Source: VYFG01 sp965248685
GTDB lineage: Bacteria; Pseudomonadota; Gammaproteobacteria; Arenicellales; Poriferihabitantaceae
Assembly (NCBI GenBank): GCA_965248685.1
Contig: CBDFKC010000004.1
Span: forward strand, 1,178,001 to 1,242,000
Reading direction: 5' to 3'
Length of the DNA: 64,000 nt
The notes beneath the pieces are model-generated. The model made no database searches. It saw only the letters and a list, made by a program, of their open reading frames with translations, and was not told the origin of the DNA. Position 1 is the first letter of the stretch. Every line of letters starts with the position of its first letter. The translations under genes and the position numbers were made by a program. Positions 1-8,537 of this stretch are shown here, piece by piece.

Positions 1-2
1 GC

Positions 3-500
3 AATTTCTTTGGTGGCGGGGCGGTTACATCAATGAAACAGCCAGTTGGCGTCTACCTCGACCTGAAAAATGACGAGGCGAGCAATCTCGGTATTCCATT
101 GCCCGGCGGTATAGTGCGTGTCTATAAAAACGACAGCGTCGGTAGGACCCAATTTATCGGTGAACACCGAATTGATCATACACCGAAAGATAAGGATATT
201 TTATTGAAGCTGGGTAATGCCTTCGACGTCACCGCGAATCGGGTGCAGACGGCGTTTAAGAAAATAGTTAATCAGGGCGCATATAATTTTTCTGCAGAAA
301 TTGGGCATAAGATTACGATCGAAAATGCCAGAGAGGAGGTTGTGCGAGTACTGTTGCGTGAGCAAATCCCGGGAGATTGGAAAATAATTGCTGAGACCGG
401 TGCGCATAAGACAATTTCTTCCAATGCCGTGGAATGGTGGATTAGGGTGCCCGCCGGTGGATCGATCGAACACGAATATCTAACCAGGGTGCAGTATTAG
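3..500 (+). CDS. DUF4139 domain protein, C-terminal part (partial)
   Basis: The reading frame is open from the left window edge and runs to a TAG at 498-500, so only the C-terminal portion is present; the internal ATG at 33 is probably not the real start. The residues seen (GGIVRVYKNDS, then a DITLKLG-like stretch reading DILLKLGNAFDVTANR, and a final VEWWIRVPAGGSIEHEYLTRV) match the end of the DUF4139 family, beta-rich proteins often exported in Gram-negative bacteria. Molecular function is not established for the family. The gene is convergent with the hemH transcript; only 9 bases separate it from the oxygenase remnant. Confidence 0.7.
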   Translation, partial: NFFGGGAVTSMKQPVGVYLDLKNDEASNLGIPLPGGIVRVYKNDSVGRTQFIGEHRIDHTPKDKDILLKLGNAFDVTANRVQTAFKKIVNQGAYNFSAEIGHKITIENAREEVVRVLLREQIPGDWKIIAETGAHKTISSNAVEWWIRVPAGGSIEHEYLTRVQY

Positions 501-509
501 TTCAGAACG

Positions 510-743
510 CTACCCTGATAAGTTCTGTTCACTCTGCCAGGTGCCGGATCCCCGAGTACTGGATCTTTCTTTACCATCCGGATTGTCCACCCGAAGCGCG
601 TATATTTTTTGTATTAGTTCAGTCTTGAATTTATTCGGTAATCGAACCCGACAAGAGTAGATAAGTGTTGGAAACAATGCATCTCGCCTGACGGATACCC
701 GTTCCCGGGATTGATCGGCAAATGAATCGTTTCTTTTAGACAT
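510..743 (-). pseudogene. Truncated 2OG-Fe(II) oxygenase-like remnant
   Basis: This 77-residue frame starts with an ATG sharing one base with the hemH stop (TAATG), so it would be translationally coupled to hemH. Residues about 22-77 (LFPTLIYSCRVRLP, then DNPDGKERSS and GTWQSEQNL) resemble the N-terminal third of the putative 2OG-Fe(II) oxygenase family (TIGR02466 type), where an LFPTPV-like start is followed by a WQS-like motif. The HxD...H iron-binding core of that family lies further downstream and is absent here, because a TGA stop is followed almost directly by the convergent DUF4139 gene. I infer a deletion remnant; a short independent protein is the alternative. Confidence 0.45.
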
Positions 744-1831
744 TAGTTATCGCCAGATTGCTGGTCCTGTTTTAGGGCGTTGACTCTTTGCATTCGAAAT
801 TCACTGTCTTCTGGTGCTGTCTGCCACCCACCGATATTTTTGACAACAATATCAGCCATCATTTCGATATGTGCGGCTGAATCGTTCAGGCACGGAATAT
901 AGTCATACTGTTCGCCTCCAGCGTCGAGAAATACTTGTCGGTTCTCAATTGCGATTTCTTCAAGGGTCTCCAGGCAATCGACGCTAAAACCAGGACAGAG
1001 AATCTGGACCGACCGGATTTCATCATGGGCCAACTGCTTGAGGGTTTCGTCGGTATAGGGCTGCAGCCACTTTTTTGGTCCAAGCCTGGATTGAAAGCTT
1101 ATTTGCCATTGATCCCGCGAAAGTTCAAGTCGTTCTGCAAGTAGTCGGGCGGTTTTCTGACATTCGCAGAAATACGGATCTCCCTGTTCGAAGTACTGCT
1201 GGGGAATTCCATGAAACGACAACAATAATAGTTCCGCTCTGGCATGATTCCGCCAATGGTCCTCAACACTACAGGCGAGTGCATCAATGTATTTTGAGTT
1301 GTCGTGATAGTGATTAATGTATCGCATTTCCGGCATCCGTCTCCAGCTTCGAAGCTCTTCGCCAATGGCATCGACAGTCGTCGCTGTAGTGGTGGCCGAA
1401 TATTGTGGGTACAGTGGCAGCACCAGAATCCGGGTAGCCCCTTGTTGACGTAATCGTTCCAATCCCACTGCAAGACTCGGCTGACCATAGCGCATTCCGA
1501 GTTCCACTTTTATTCCCCGCTCGGCGAGGTGATCCGCCAGGGCATCAGACTGGGACTGAGAAATTACCATTAAAGGTGATCCCTGTTCAGTCCATACCTT
1601 ACGATAGGCGGCGGCAGTTCGTTTCGGCCGGGTATTCAGAATGATCAGGTTCAACACCAACCACCAGGGAAGCCGTGGACCCTCGACCACCCTTGGGTCG
1701 GATAAAAACTCTTTAAGAAATCTTTTGACAGCGGATCTATCTGCGCGTTCCGGCGTGCCGAGATTGGTTAACAGCACTCCAATACATTCGCCGGCCTCAT
1801 GGTCAAAACCCTCCTTATAATGTTGTTTCAA
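743..1831 (-). CDS. hemH: Ferrochelatase
   Basis: Inserts Fe2+ into protoporphyrin IX, the last step of protoheme synthesis. At 362 residues it has normal family length. Hallmarks seen are the N-terminal NLGTP motif, the LLSFHGIPQQY segment with the catalytic histidine, and CPGFSVDCLETLEEI with the conserved glutamate. The start is uncertain. The longest frame begins with a TTG at 1831 without a good ribosome site, while a strong AAGGAGG (1810-1816) points at an ATG (1800) that is one base out of frame and opens only a 10-codon ORF. The in-frame GTG at 1777 would begin just before NLGTP. The gene is followed with one-base overlap by an oxygenase remnant. Confidence 0.95.
   Translation of the reverse strand: MKQHYKEGFDHEAGECIGVLLTNLGTPERADRSAVKRFLKEFLSDPRVVEGPRLPWWLVLNLIILNTRPKRTAAAYRKVWTEQGSPLMVISQSQSDALADHLAERGIKVELGMRYGQPSLAVGLERLRQQGATRILVLPLYPQYSATTTATTVDAIGEELRSWRRMPEMRYINHYHDNSKYIDALACSVEDHWRNHARAELLLLSFHGIPQQYFEQGDPYFCECQKTARLLAERLELSRDQWQISFQSRLGPKKWLQPYTDETLKQLAHDEIRSVQILCPGFSVDCLETLEEIAIENRQVFLDAGGEQYDYIPCLNDSAAHIEMMADIVVKNIGGWQTAPEDSEFRMQRVNALKQDQQSGDN
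1768..1816 (-). promoter_or_regulatory. Strong Shine-Dalgarno plus out-of-frame 10-codon ORF inside the hemH 5' end
   Basis: On the minus strand AAGGAGG is followed after about 9 bases by an ATG that reads MRPANVLECC and stops at TAA (1768-1770). This is out of frame with hemH, whose homologous frame (GVLLTNLGTP) overlaps it. Either it is a short upstream ORF coupled to hemH translation, or the hemH start region carries a frameshift or sequence error. No function is claimed. Confidence 0.35.
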
Positions 1832-2151
1832 CTTACTATTTGGTTAGTTCTTCGGAGATCAGTGATTTTTCACTATTTGTAATTTCTGGGAGTTGATAAT
1901 TTGGACATCGATCAACACAGCGATATTTACTATCGGCAAACGCATCATTTACGGGTCCCAGACAACCGTGGTAGTTTGCTCAGATATAAATTTACCTTAA
2001 GGCTTGAGGTTGTTGGTAACTACGAAAACTAATGAACCGAATTTGACCGAGTCAATCATAACGCGTTCCCAACATTCCTACCAAAAAACCCAAGAATTTC
2101 ACCAAGCTAAAACCACAGCTAGTGGCGTTTTCAGTACTACTAGAGAATACT
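1832..2151. other. Intergenic region hemH-amt, no gene seen
   Basis: These 320 bases hold no convincing gene on either strand. They should contain the hemH promoter, which I could not place. A short hairpin at 2113-2125 (CCAC, 5-base loop, GTGG), followed on the minus strand by TTTT, may be a weak amt terminator. Confidence 0.5.
2109..2126 (-). terminator. Possible weak terminator of glnK-amt
   Basis: Read on the minus strand, GCCACTAGCTGTGG folds into a 4-bp stem with a 5-base loop and is followed by TTTT. It lies about 30 bases after the amt stop codon. The stem is short, so the call is tentative. Confidence 0.3.
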
Positions 2152-3423
2152 TCATATCAAGGAACGAGTGAATTCCGGATATGCCTCAATTCCACAATCA
2201 ACTTTGTCCATCCCTTGGTATTCGTCGGAATCACTGATTCGAATTCCTATGGTTTTTTTGATTAAAATCCAGACAATTCCACTACTAACAAAGACCCATA
2301 AAAAAATTGTAGCAGCGCCAACCAGTTGGCCATAGTACGAGGCATTTTCATTGGTGATTGGCACCAGTAGCAAGCCCAGAAGGCCACAACTTCCATGGAC
2401 TGATATAGCACCTACCGGATCATCAATTTGCAGGCGATCGAGAAACCGGACACTGATGACTACCAGCAGTCCGCCTAAACATCCGAAAAGCGTTGCGACT
2501 AAAGGAGAGGGGGTTGAGGGCTCCGCGGTAATCACGACCAAACCGGCGAGCGCGCCATTTAACAGCATGGTCAAGTCAGCTTTACGATACATTAATTTTG
2601 CAATCGACAAGGCAACCAATGCGCCTCCTGCAGCCGCCATATTGGTATTTAGAAATACCATTGCGACCGAGTGGGCGCTGCCAATATCACCGAGCTTTAA
2701 TACCGATCCGCCATTAAATCCGAACCATCCCATCCACAGGATTAAGGTTCCAATGGTTGCCAAAGGCATATTTGCACCAGGCATTCCTCGTACTGATCCG
2801 TCTTTTAGATACTTGCCTTTGCGCGGTCCAAGCAGTATGACTCCCGTGACTGCAGCCGCTGCTCCCGCCAGGTGCACGATGCCGGATCCTGCGAAGTCGC
2901 TGAAGCCGAGAGCGCCTAGGGAATACAATCCGAATACGGGCTCTCCGCCCCAGGTCCATCGACCCTCCAATGGATATATAACGGCGGTCATGACGACGGC
3001 AAACAATAAAAAAGCCCAGAGTTTCATCCGCTCAGCGACTGCGCCAGACACAATAGACATCGCGGTGGCGACAAACACCACTTGAAAGAAAAAATCCGCG
3101 CCAGCGGAATAGAGCGAATCACCACTGAATCCACCTTCTCGCGATGCAAACGCTGCCAGGGTCCGGTCGACGTCATTTTCACCAATGCCGAGGAGGAATG
3201 GTTCACCGCCATACATGATGGCGTAGCCACAGCACATATACATAACGCATGAAACTGCGTACAGAGCGACGTTTTTTGCCAGAATTTCTGTGGTATTTTT
3301 GGCACGCACCATTCCCGCTTCGAGCATGGCGAAACCCGCAGCCATCCACATAACCAGCGCACCACAAATTAAAAAGTAAAATGTATCGAGCGCATATTGC
3401 AAATGATAAATATTGTTTTCCAT
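2152..3423 (-). CDS. amt: Ammonium transporter
   Basis: Inner-membrane ammonium channel of the Amt/Mep/Rh family, 423 residues with about 11 hydrophobic helices. The family signature DFAGSGIVHLAGA carries the first pore histidine, and the second pore histidine is in the ISVHGSCGLLG segment. AMLEAGMVRAKN near the N-terminus is also typical. The gene follows the PII gene by 23 bases on the same strand, the classical glnK-amtB pairing in which uridylylation-sensitive PII closes the channel. It is presumably driven by the sigma-54 promoter upstream of glnK. The C-terminal tail after the last helix is about 30 residues, where PII-binding contacts are known in AmtB. Confidence 0.95.
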   Translation of the reverse strand: MENNIYHLQYALDTFYFLICGALVMWMAAGFAMLEAGMVRAKNTTEILAKNVALYAVSCVMYMCCGYAIMYGGEPFLLGIGENDVDRTLAAFASREGGFSGDSLYSAGADFFFQVVFVATAMSIVSGAVAERMKLWAFLLFAVVMTAVIYPLEGRWTWGGEPVFGLYSLGALGFSDFAGSGIVHLAGAAAAVTGVILLGPRKGKYLKDGSVRGMPGANMPLATIGTLILWMGWFGFNGGSVLKLGDIGSAHSVAMVFLNTNMAAAGGALVALSIAKLMYRKADLTMLLNGALAGLVVITAEPSTPSPLVATLFGCLGGLLVVISVRFLDRLQIDDPVGAISVHGSCGLLGLLLVPITNENASYYGQLVGAATIFLWVFVSSGIVWILIKKTIGIRISDSDEYQGMDKVDCGIEAYPEFTRSLI

Positions 3424-3446
3424 GATCTTGACTTGTGTGTTGGGAT

Positions 3447-3785
3447 TTATACAGCGTTCACGCCGGTTTCTCCGGTCCGAATCCGAATGACCTGTTCAAT
3501 CTCGTAAACAAATACCTTGCCGTCGCCAACTTTGCCGGTACTGGCGGTCGAAGTGATCAGGTCAAGTAGCTGGTCTAGCATCGCATTATCGATAGCAATT
3601 TCGATTTTTACTTTGGGCAGAAAATCCACAACGTATTCAGCCCCGCGATATAGCTCTGAGTGGCCTTGTTGGCGGCCAAATCCTTTTACTTCGGTGATCG
3701 TCATGCCGGTCACGCCGGCTTCTGACAACGCGATTCTTACATCGTCTAGCTTGAATGGTTTGATAATTGCGACTACAAGTTTCAT
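3447..3785 (-). CDS. glnK: Nitrogen regulatory protein P-II
   Basis: Small trimeric signalling protein that senses glutamine (via uridylylation), 2-oxoglutarate and ATP/ADP. The 112-residue length is standard. It begins MKLVVAIIKPFKLDDVR and carries the T-loop with the uridylylation tyrosine at position 51 (GAEYVVDF), then the GDGKVFV and RIRTGE nucleotide-binding segments. Linkage to amt favours GlnK over GlnB, though sequence alone does not separate them. A sigma-54 promoter (3843-3859) and NtrC-like sites (3922-3968) lie upstream, so expression should rise under nitrogen limitation. Confidence 0.95.
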   Translation of the reverse strand: MKLVVAIIKPFKLDDVRIALSEAGVTGMTITEVKGFGRQQGHSELYRGAEYVVDFLPKVKIEIAIDNAMLDQLLDLITSTASTGKVGDGKVFVYEIEQVIRIRTGETGVNAV

Positions 3786-3842
3786 TGCATTGGTTTCCTA
3801 ATTGGTTATCAGGCCCCCTTTCCAGGAATTACTTACATACCT

Positions 3843-3859
3843 ATGCAATTAACGTGCCA
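3843..3859 (-). promoter_or_regulatory. Sigma-54 promoter of glnK-amt
   Basis: On the minus strand the sequence TGGCACGTTAATTGCAT matches the sigma-54 consensus (TGGCACG, four free bases, TTGCA) at every defined position. The GG (-24) and GC (-12) elements have the required spacing. The predicted start of transcription is near 3833, about 48 bases before the glnK start codon. Confidence 0.85.
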
Positions 3860-3921
3860 GTAAATAATCGATATAAAAAACATGAGGTTACGGATTATTT
3901 TCATTTTTGCTATGAAATGTC

Positions 3922-3968
3922 TGCACTATTCGAGTGCGAATCTGACCGGTATGCTTCGGGTTGGTGCG
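3922..3968 (-). promoter_or_regulatory. Tandem NtrC-like enhancer sites
   Basis: The + strand at 3922-3938 reads TGCACTATTCGAGTGCG, keeping the GCAC-N7-GTGC dyad of NtrC sites. A second, half-conserved copy TGCTTCGGGTTGGTGCG lies at 3952-3968. Their centres are 30 bp apart, about three helical turns, and about 97 and 127 bp upstream of the predicted sigma-54 start. This is the geometry expected of an NtrC enhancer. The first site is convincing, the second less so. Confidence 0.6.
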
Positions 3969-4103
3969 TAGGTTGGAGGGGAATTCCGCTTACCGCCAAT
4001 CTCAATCTTATCTGATCCAGGGGTTGAGCCCTGGAGATCAATTGCCTGGATAAAGTCGTTACAATCCGGCATTCCTTATTTTGTGAAGAATTTTGGATTT
4101 ACC

Positions 4104-5069
4104 ATGATTGATATGCATCCTGACAAGACGGTTTCAGCGAGGGATTTATTTGGAATCGATAGCAATCTGATGGTTCCCGCATTCAGCCAGCACGATGAAC
4201 ATGTACCTGACCTTGATTCCGCCTATTGCTTTAATCACGATGTAACCCTGGCAATTCTTTCCGGCTTTGTTAATGATCGCCGAGTGATGGTGCAAGGCTT
4301 TCATGGAACTGGTAAATCCACTCATATTGAACAGGTTGCCGCCAGGCTAAACTGGCCCTGTATTCGGGTTAACCTAGATGGTCATATCAGCAGACTCGAT
4401 CTGGTAGGACGAGATGCCATCGTGATCAGGGAAGGGTTGCAGGTTACAGAATTCCAGGAAGGCATAATTCCCTGGGCCCTGCAGCGTCCGGTGGCGTTGA
4501 TATTTGATGAATTCGATGCCGGACGTCCAGATGTCATGTTTGTAATCCAACGGATTCTCGAGCGTGACGGGAAATTCACTCTGCTCGACCAAAACAGGGT
4601 GATTCGTCCCCATGCAGGATTCCGCCTGTTTGCCACGGCAAATACGGTTGGTCTTGGAAACTTAAATGGTTTGTACCACGGTGCCCAGGTTTTAAACCAG
4701 GCCCAGGTCGACCGCTGGAATATTGTGACGACGCTGAACTATTTAAAACACCAGGACGAAGTTAATATTGTATTGGCCCAAGTGCCTGGATTTGCCGGTC
4801 AGTCAGGGTTAATTGAGAGTATGGTGCAAGTGGCAGATCTAACCCGCAAGGGCTTCGCCGCGGGTGATATATCTACTGTAATGTCCCCTCGTACGGTGAT
4901 TACCTGGGCCGAAAACACTGAAATATTTGGTGATATCGCCCGTGCGTTTCGGTTGTCCTTCTTGAATAAATGTGATGATGCCGAACGCTCCATCATTGCC
5001 GAATACTATCAGCGCGCCATGGGCGAAGAGCTCGAGTATTCTATTGCATTTGATCTTGCAGATACTTGA
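4104..5069 (+). CDS. cobS: CobS-like AAA+ ATPase (cobaltochelatase subunit type)
   Basis: AAA+ ATPase closely resembling CobS, the motor subunit that with CobT drives the CobN cobaltochelatase of aerobic cobalamin synthesis. The N-terminus reads DKTVSARDLFGIDS, followed by Walker A GFHGTGKST (about residues 65-73), the CobS-typical NLDGHISRLDLVGRDA, Walker B LIFDEFDAG (about 132-140) and the sensor region FRLFATANTVGLG. I chose the ATG at 4104, which has GGA six bases upstream and fits CobS N-termini; a GTG at 4083 would add seven residues. It overlaps the cobT-like gene by four bases. No cobN or other cobalamin gene is in the window, so a different client cannot be excluded. Confidence 0.85.
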   Translation: MIDMHPDKTVSARDLFGIDSNLMVPAFSQHDEHVPDLDSAYCFNHDVTLAILSGFVNDRRVMVQGFHGTGKSTHIEQVAARLNWPCIRVNLDGHISRLDLVGRDAIVIREGLQVTEFQEGIIPWALQRPVALIFDEFDAGRPDVMFVIQRILERDGKFTLLDQNRVIRPHAGFRLFATANTVGLGNLNGLYHGAQVLNQAQVDRWNIVTTLNYLKHQDEVNIVLAQVPGFAGQSGLIESMVQVADLTRKGFAAGDISTVMSPRTVITWAENTEIFGDIARAFRLSFLNKCDDAERSIIAEYYQRAMGEELEYSIAFDLADT

Positions 5070-6778
5070 TTGTTGACGTTTTAGTTGTGAACGAACAGGT
5101 CAGAAAACGTCAAATTGAGCGCCATTGCGCCGCATCCATTCGCGCCCTGGCGGGTCATCCAAAGGCCGAATTTCGACGGCAATTGCTGTTCGAGGATGGC
5201 ACAGGAATTCCACTTTTTTGCCCACACCTGGCGGCAGATGTTATCCAGCACCCGCTGGAACGCAGTCGCGGTGTGGCCGATGCAATGGCCTTACGGCTGG
5301 CCCATACTGACCTGGAATTGCATCGGTCACTACTGCCAGTAGATGAGGTTGGACAGATGATTTTCGATATCCTGGAGCAGCTACGGGTAGAAAGCCTGGC
5401 CCCGATTGGATTAAAGGGAGTTAGAAGCAATCTTGACCAGGCATTTAACCATTGGTGCAAGGAAAGTCGGACTGATGGTCTTACTGAAACTGAATTGGGG
5501 CTGTTGATCTATAGTGTCACCCAGATTGTGCGGTCAAGGTTAAATGGATTGCAGCCGGATCCAGAAGTTGAGGACGTAATTGAGGGAACCCGGTTTAAAT
5601 TGGCTCCACTAATCGGACCCCAATTCGCCCAATTACGCAACGCACGATTTGATCAGGAAATTTATGCCAGCTTAGCTCTGGAGATCGCCGGGGTAGTGAG
5701 TGATATCGCCGCTGCAGTATCTAGTGAAGACCTATCCAAGAACAACCTGAAAATTCGTCAGCGCCTGATTATGCCCCGGCAGCACGATGCAGATGATCGA
5801 TACGTAGAAGGTGGCACCGCCGGTTCGGGCCAAAGTGAAAGCACAGAAGGGAATCATTTGGAGTATCCGGTTTTCTGTCGTGAATTTGATCGTGAATTAA
5901 CCGGAGATAAATTATATCGTTTGGAACAACGCAATCGATTGAGAATGCAACTGGATAAACTAGTCGCGGCCCAGGCGATCAGCGTTCCCCGATTAGCCCA
6001 GAGGTTAAAAAACTTATTTTCTATACCTGATCACTCAGGGTGGAATTTTGGCGAAGAGGAAGGTTATCTTGATGGCAGACGTCTTGGACAGCTGGTGGCT
6101 AATCCGGCCTATTCGAAGATTTTTAAACAGCAGAAAATATCCCCATACTGTGACACGGTCGTGAGTTTTCTGATTGATAATTCAGGATCGATGAAGCGCC
6201 AGCGATTTGAGGCCGTTGCGGTCATGGTTGACATATACGCAAGAGCCCTGGAGTTGGCTGGAATTCGCAGCGAAATACTCGGTTTCACTACCGCGGGATG
6301 GACCGGTGGAAATTCTATAAAAGCTTTTCGCGCCGCCGGTATGCCTTCCAATCCCGGGCGCTTGAACGACCAGTTACACATTATATACAAGGAGGCCAAT
6401 ACCTCGTGGCGGCGGGCGCGTTACAGTATTGCTTCTATGATGAATACTACTCACTTTCGGGAAGGGTTGGACGGTGAGGCCCTCGAGTGGGCTAATCAGC
6501 GATTGCTATCGGCCGAAGAATCGAGAAAATGTCTCGTAATGATTTCCGATGGAGCGCCAATGGACAGCGCGACCAGTCAATACAATGACGATTATTTCCT
6601 CGAGAGACATTTAAAATCGGTGGTGAAAAAAATAGAAGTAAGCCCGGGAGTCGAATTGAGAGCTATCGGTATTGGCCTTGATATGGGAGAGTTTTTTGCC
6701 GAATCTGTAGCCCTGGACCTGACCGGGACCCTGGGGAACAGGGTGTTTCGCGCACTTGAAATGTTATACGGTCAGTAG
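5066..6778 (+). CDS. cobT: CobT-like VWA protein (cobaltochelatase subunit type)
   Basis: Partner of the preceding CobS-like ATPase, 570 residues. The N-terminal helical CobT domain is followed by a C-terminal von Willebrand factor A domain whose metal-ion site reads VVSFLIDNSGSM (DNSGS about residues 371-375), with downstream LVMISDGAPMDS. In cobaltochelatase, CobS and CobT form a two-ring chaperone-like complex that acts on CobN. The start is a TTG whose last two bases join the cobS TGA stop (TTGA); a GTG at 5087 is an alternative. Tight overlap implies translational coupling. CobT and related VWA partners of MoxR-type ATPases share this layout, so the exact substrate is an inference. Confidence 0.85.
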   Translation: MIVDVLVVNEQVRKRQIERHCAASIRALAGHPKAEFRRQLLFEDGTGIPLFCPHLAADVIQHPLERSRGVADAMALRLAHTDLELHRSLLPVDEVGQMIFDILEQLRVESLAPIGLKGVRSNLDQAFNHWCKESRTDGLTETELGLLIYSVTQIVRSRLNGLQPDPEVEDVIEGTRFKLAPLIGPQFAQLRNARFDQEIYASLALEIAGVVSDIAAAVSSEDLSKNNLKIRQRLIMPRQHDADDRYVEGGTAGSGQSESTEGNHLEYPVFCREFDRELTGDKLYRLEQRNRLRMQLDKLVAAQAISVPRLAQRLKNLFSIPDHSGWNFGEEEGYLDGRRLGQLVANPAYSKIFKQQKISPYCDTVVSFLIDNSGSMKRQRFEAVAVMVDIYARALELAGIRSEILGFTTAGWTGGNSIKAFRAAGMPSNPGRLNDQLHIIYKEANTSWRRARYSIASMMNTTHFREGLDGEALEWANQRLLSAEESRKCLVMISDGAPMDSATSQYNDDYFLERHLKSVVKKIEVSPGVELRAIGIGLDMGEFFAESVALDLTGTLGNRVFRALEMLYGQ

Positions 6779-6812
6779 TCTCCCCATTCGTTCAATAGCT
6801 TTATCGGTACAC

Positions 6813-7772
6813 CTAACTCTCTTCCCGAGGTTTATATTTAGCCCGTAAATTGTCGTCGTGTCCGCGCCAACTTTGTGCTTCTATAAAAACCCGGGTAATT
6901 TCCGGGTGGGCCGATTTTATGTCCGCTTCCATATCCGATATCAGCCATTCCACTTCACTGGCGGATATCCCGTCTACGAAGTCGATACTTAGATTGAGCA
7001 AGATATCCCGCGGACCGAAGTGCATGGTCAATAACTCGTTAATGCTGATAATACCTTCGTGTCCATTTACGATTTTTCTAATACTACCGATCACTGCAGG
7101 ACGCGCGGCTTCACCGATTAATAGTCCCTTGCTTTCATAGGATAAAACCGCCGCAGTGCAGGCAAGAATGATGCCGATCATTATAGATGCGATGGCGTCA
7201 AATATTGGGTTTCCTGTAATTTGGGCCAGGCCTATCCCGATAAATGCGGTGATCAATCCAAGCATTGCTGCACTGTCTTCAAACAGTACTGTGAACACCG
7301 TAGGGTCCTTACTCCGCTGTACCGCCTTGATATACCCCATCGCGCCTTTGGTCTTACGAAATTCCTTTAGCGCGATCCACCAGGCACCACCTTCGAAAAC
7401 CATTGCAAATGCCAGTACTACGTAATTGACCACCGGTTTCTTGATTTCAGCGGGATCGGATAACTTGCTGATTCCCTCGTAAAGCGACAGGCCGGCGCCC
7501 AATGCAAATACCAGGATAGCGACCACGAAGGTCCAAAAATACAATTCCATGCTATAGCCAAACGGATGCTGGGCATCCGCTGGTTTCGCGGACCGCTTCA
7601 TCCCGTAAAGCAACAACATTTGGTTTCCGGTATCGACCACAGAGTGAATGGCTTCGCTGAGCATGGCGGAACTACCTGTTATAGCGGTGGCGATAAACTT
7701 GGTGATCGCGATAAGTCCGTTTCCGGCAAGCGCTGCAAAGATGACTTTGCGAGAGCCGTGTAGGGATGACAT
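6813..7772 (-). CDS. Cation diffusion facilitator family transporter
   Basis: Predicted inner-membrane divalent metal/proton antiporter of the CDF family, 319 residues with six hydrophobic segments and a cytoplasmic C-terminal domain. TM2 shows SEAIHSVVDTGNQ with an HxxxD metal-site pattern, then HPFGYSMELYFWT, and a later helix has LFEDSAAMLGL where an acidic residue replaces the usual histidine. This resembles the ZnT9-like branch more than zinc exporters of the ZitB type, so metal specificity is uncertain (zinc, iron or manganese). It is the last gene on the minus strand before the convergent cobST pair, separated from it by 34 bases. Confidence 0.85.
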   Translation of the reverse strand: MSSLHGSRKVIFAALAGNGLIAITKFIATAITGSSAMLSEAIHSVVDTGNQMLLLYGMKRSAKPADAQHPFGYSMELYFWTFVVAILVFALGAGLSLYEGISKLSDPAEIKKPVVNYVVLAFAMVFEGGAWWIALKEFRKTKGAMGYIKAVQRSKDPTVFTVLFEDSAAMLGLITAFIGIGLAQITGNPIFDAIASIMIGIILACTAAVLSYESKGLLIGEAARPAVIGSIRKIVNGHEGIISINELLTMHFGPRDILLNLSIDFVDGISASEVEWLISDMEADIKSAHPEITRVFIEAQSWRGHDDNLRAKYKPREES

Positions 7773-7879
7773 ACAGTTTTATTAGAATTACTGGTTAACG
7801 ATTTTAATCTGGCATTGAGAGAAACTTCAATGACGATTTAACGTATTAGGTTGGTATCTGGATTGGTATTGGCACTCAA

Positions 7880-8533
7880 TCAGGCAATTTTGATGCCATT
7901 ATTTTCCGGCGATGAAAAATCCCATAGTGGATGCTTTATCATCGCTTGTTTAAATAGATCGGATTCAATCATTCGATCTAACCACTGTATCAGGTTATCC
8001 AGTCCACATGCCAAAAACCATGGTCGATCGACATGGGCAAACTGGCGAACGAAAGGCATCGTGGCAAGATCAGCGATGGAAAGCTGGTTTGCCAGCAGAT
8101 TGCGTTGTCCGCTTAACTGTGAATTAAGTCGCTGCAAAAAATTCCAGCCTTGCTGCCGGTATTGTTCGACAGGGAGCGGGTGACGGTCCGCATATTTATA
8201 GTGGTCCAGCGCAGTTTTGAATGTTCCGTCCAGGGTCTCCACTAATGACACGGTGGGATCGAGAAATCGTCTGTTTGTACCCAGCAGGCTTTGTGGATCC
8301 TGTTGATCCAGGGCCCACAGCATAATATCCCAGCTTTGCTCCAATACCGTAACGTTATCGAGTATCAGTACCGGAACCGTGCCCTTAGGCGATTTTTCGA
8401 GCATTTTGGGCGGCTTATTGCGGAGCAAAATTTCACGATGTTCCAGTGAAATCTCTGCAGATATCAACGCCATTCTCGCCCGCATGGCGTAAGGACAGCG
8501 ACGAAATGAATACAGTACTGGGGTTTCGGCCAT
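7880..8533 (-). CDS. Glutathione S-transferase family protein
   Basis: A 217-residue cytosolic protein with an N-terminal thioredoxin-like domain and a helical C-terminal GST domain. The start LYSFRRCPYAMRARMAL carries a CPYA active-site-like motif reminiscent of Grx2-type transferases, followed by the cis-proline segment GTVPVLIL and the glutathione-contacting EQSWDIMLW. Substrate is unknown. The start lies four bases after the NorD-like gene stop, so the two are probably co-transcribed, which is the only hint to function. Confidence 0.8.
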   Translation of the reverse strand: MAETPVLYSFRRCPYAMRARMALISAEISLEHREILLRNKPPKMLEKSPKGTVPVLILDNVTVLEQSWDIMLWALDQQDPQSLLGTNRRFLDPTVSLVETLDGTFKTALDHYKYADRHPLPVEQYRQQGWNFLQRLNSQLSGQRNLLANQLSIADLATMPFVRQFAHVDRPWFLACGLDNLIQWLDRMIESDLFKQAMIKHPLWDFSSPENNGIKIA

Positions 8534-8537
8534 TGGC

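Noticed and set aside
2351..3085. Long + strand open frame of 244 codons
   Set aside because: It is antisense to the well-supported amt gene and has no recognisable motif or ribosome site.
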